DNA of 5,415 bases from Nostoc sp. CHAB 5834. Lineage in GTDB: Bacteria; Cyanobacteriota; Cyanobacteriia; Cyanobacteriales; Nostocaceae. The position numbers were made by a program, and so were the translations under genes. The notes under the pieces were generated by a model. It did not search any database and was not told where the DNA came from. It saw nothing but the letters and a program-made list of their open reading frames with translations. This document shows, one piece after another, positions 4,035 through 5,415 of this stretch (the first letter of the stretch is position 1; the number at the start of each line of letters is the position of its first letter). The DNA lies in the NCBI GenBank assembly GCA_020829485.1, contig JAIVFU010000281.1:1-5415 (forward strand), written 5' to 3'.

Positions 4035-5415
4035 TCAAATTTGCGCGGTAAACCCCATAGGGGACTTCTTTTGGGTGCTCTCAATGCGCTTCAAGGAGGA
4101 GGTCAAGTCCTCTTGCTGCAGGACCCAGCGCTTGGACTTCGCCGCAGAGCTGGCAGCAGTAGTGAGCGCTTTGCGCATGAAGCGAGGACTGAGCTCGCTC
4201 ATCCAATCGAGCACATCCGCGGGTAGGGTGGGCTGGAACTCATGCCCTCGGGGAAAGTGACCCTCACACAGCGATTTCCATACTGAGGCGGCGACTGCCC
4301 GGCACTGGTCCTTGTTTGGACTCGCAATTTCAAAGACTTCTAGCCGGCTCAGGATTGGGTCGGGCAAGGGGCCATCATTGGCGGTGAGCACCCAGTTGAC
4401 GTACTTCGCGTCAATCTCCACCGGAATGAACTCATCCCGGAATCGTTCCGCGCTGGTGGGCTCCAACAGGGAAAACAACGACGCCAATGGCGAGTTTTTA
4501 TGACCTGAGAGTCCCACTTTGTCGACTTCGTTGAGGCAGATGAGCGGGTTCGCGTAGGACCCGTTGACCAACGTGTCGAACACAACGCCGTGCTTGGCGG
4601 ATTTCCAGCTGGGGTCGAGTCCGGTCAGCACAAAAGCTTCGCTGGTGATGGAAAGGTCCCTTTCGACAAACTTGATTCCAAAAGCGCGCGCCAGCTCCTG
4701 TGCGAAGTATGTTTTTCCGGTACCGGGAGGGCCCTTGAGCAAAATTGCAGGGAATCGAATGCGTGTGCCTTCAGCACCGCAGCCGGCAAGCGCCAAAGAG
4801 CCCTCAATGAAGTCCAAGACCTCCGAGAAATGCGGAAAGCGCTCATAAAGGGACTTCAGAGAAAATCCCGACGGGGTACACCCCATCTCGCGAAGTCCGC
4901 GTTCGCCCCCCATCTGGGCCAGAGTGCGTCGCTGCGCTCCAGATTCCGCTTGTGAGGGGCCCAGCGCGCGCAGCTCGTGCACCGCTCTACTGGGGTCGAA
5001 GAGCTGAATCGCGTTTCTAGGTGGCCCCTCTTTGGCGTAATCTTCGGGTTCAAGGATAGGCTCGACGCGAACTTCGTCTTGGATGCTATCCAGCTTGAGC
5101 CCCGGGGTCTTGACCTCCGCAGGGAAAATAGGTTGGCCGCCGGGGCCAACGCCCGGCTCATGGGGCTTGAATACTAGGAGTGTCGCTGGCCGCTTGCCGG
5201 AGGCAAGGGCTTCGCCTAGGAGAGCTCCAAACGATTCCAAGTTGCCCAGCCCAGGAGCCGGAGAGGACTTCTTCCTGTACGAAACGGGATACCGCTCATA
5301 CAGGTCTTCGAGATTTTCCATTACCGCCAAGGCGTTGGCCCTCTTCGTCTTGAAGAAGCTATTCCAAGCCGCTGTGGCCAGATGGTTCAATTGGTCGGCG
5401 CGCGCCCCTTGTTCT
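4035..5415 (-). CDS. Lon-type AAA+ ATPase without protease domain (5' end not resolved)
   Basis: Numbering runs from the TTG at 5390-5388 (residue 1). Residues 1-175 form a non-catalytic N-terminal part rich in Gly, Pro and charged residues. The AAA+ module follows: a lead-in LYERFPHFSEVLDF (181-194), Walker A GPPGTGKT (220-227), Walker B LICLNEVDK (283-291), sensor 1 LTAND (335-339), a candidate arginine finger ILSRL (346-350) and sensor 2 SPRFMRKAL (401-409). Motif spacing and the E-V-D-K after Walker B are Lon-like, but the chain ends at residue 451 with no Ser-Lys protease domain. The metal-binding Asp of Walker B is Asn287 (codon AAC) while Glu288 is kept. The protein probably remodels or unfolds partner proteins in the cytoplasm. 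The TTG has no ribosome binding site and the frame stays open to the window edge (EQGARADQ before it), so the true start is probably further right and this is a partial gene. It lies 34 bp upstream of the TcpQ-like lipoprotein gene, suggesting one operon. Confidence 0.87.
   Translation of the reverse strand, partial: EQGARADQLNHLATAAWNSFFKTKRANALAVMENLEDLYERYPVSYRKKSSPAPGLGNLESFGALLGEALASGKRPATLLVFKPHEPGVGPGGQPIFPAEVKTPGLKLDSIQDEVRVEPILEPEDYAKEGPPRNAIQLFDPSRAVHELRALGPSQAESGAQRRTLAQMGGERGLREMGCTPSGFSLKSLYERFPHFSEVLDFIEGSLALAGCGAEGTRIRFPAILLKGPPGTGKTYFAQELARAFGIKFVERDLSITSEAFVLTGLDPSWKSAKHGVVFDTLVNGSYANPLICLNEVDKVGLSGHKNSPLASLFSLLEPTSAERFRDEFIPVEIDAKYVNWVLTANDGPLPDPILSRLEVFEIASPNKDQCRAVAASVWKSLCEGHFPRGHEFQPTLPADVLDWMSELSPRFMRKALTTAASSAAKSKRWVLQQEDLTSSLKRIESTQKKSPMGFTAQI

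Overview
The window looks like accessory DNA, plasmid or integrative-element backbone, from a Gram-negative proteobacterium. A beta- or gammaproteobacterial host is plausible, but this is inference and no marker gene settles it. The signs are an actin-like segregation ATPase of the ParM/StbA type, a lipoprotein with a TcpQ/PilL-like pilus domain, a Lon-type AAA+ ATPase without a protease domain, and two genes I cannot assign. Several genes are separate transcription units, each with its own terminator. No rRNA, tRNA, IS element, integrase or CRISPR array was seen.

Layout, left half (+ strand). Bases 1-219 are the 3' end of a gene whose product ends in a beta-sandwich-like, probably secreted domain, followed by a terminator at 280-311. 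Bases 312-613 carry no convincing gene. They hold a run of six consecutive inverted repeats (348-553) ending in a terminator-like hairpin, then a 12-bp perfect palindrome just upstream of the actin-like gene. That gene (614-1630) starts with TTG behind a good Shine-Dalgarno and ends at a textbook terminator. After an AT-rich gap comes a small monocistronic gene (1785-2144) with no Shine-Dalgarno, and a 13-bp-stem terminator.

Layout, right half (- strand, read right to left). A Lon-type AAA+ ATPase (4035 to the window edge, 5' end not resolved) is followed after 34 bp by a TcpQ-like lipoprotein (3575-4000); these two are probably co-transcribed. An unrecognised 388-aa protein (2296-3462) has its own strong promoter just after the lipoprotein stop, with an ACCTGTT-N15-AACAGGT inverted repeat in its leader and its own terminator. 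The two halves converge between 2199 and 2250.

How the genes may work together (inference): the actin-like protein would serve DNA segregation or positioning, and the AAA+/lipoprotein pair would belong to a cell-envelope apparatus such as a type IVb pilus or conjugation machine. The most interesting features are the structured non-coding region upstream of the actin-like gene, the Asp-to-Asn change in Walker B of the AAA+ protein, the lack of a recognisable ParR-type partner, and the leader of the 388-aa gene.
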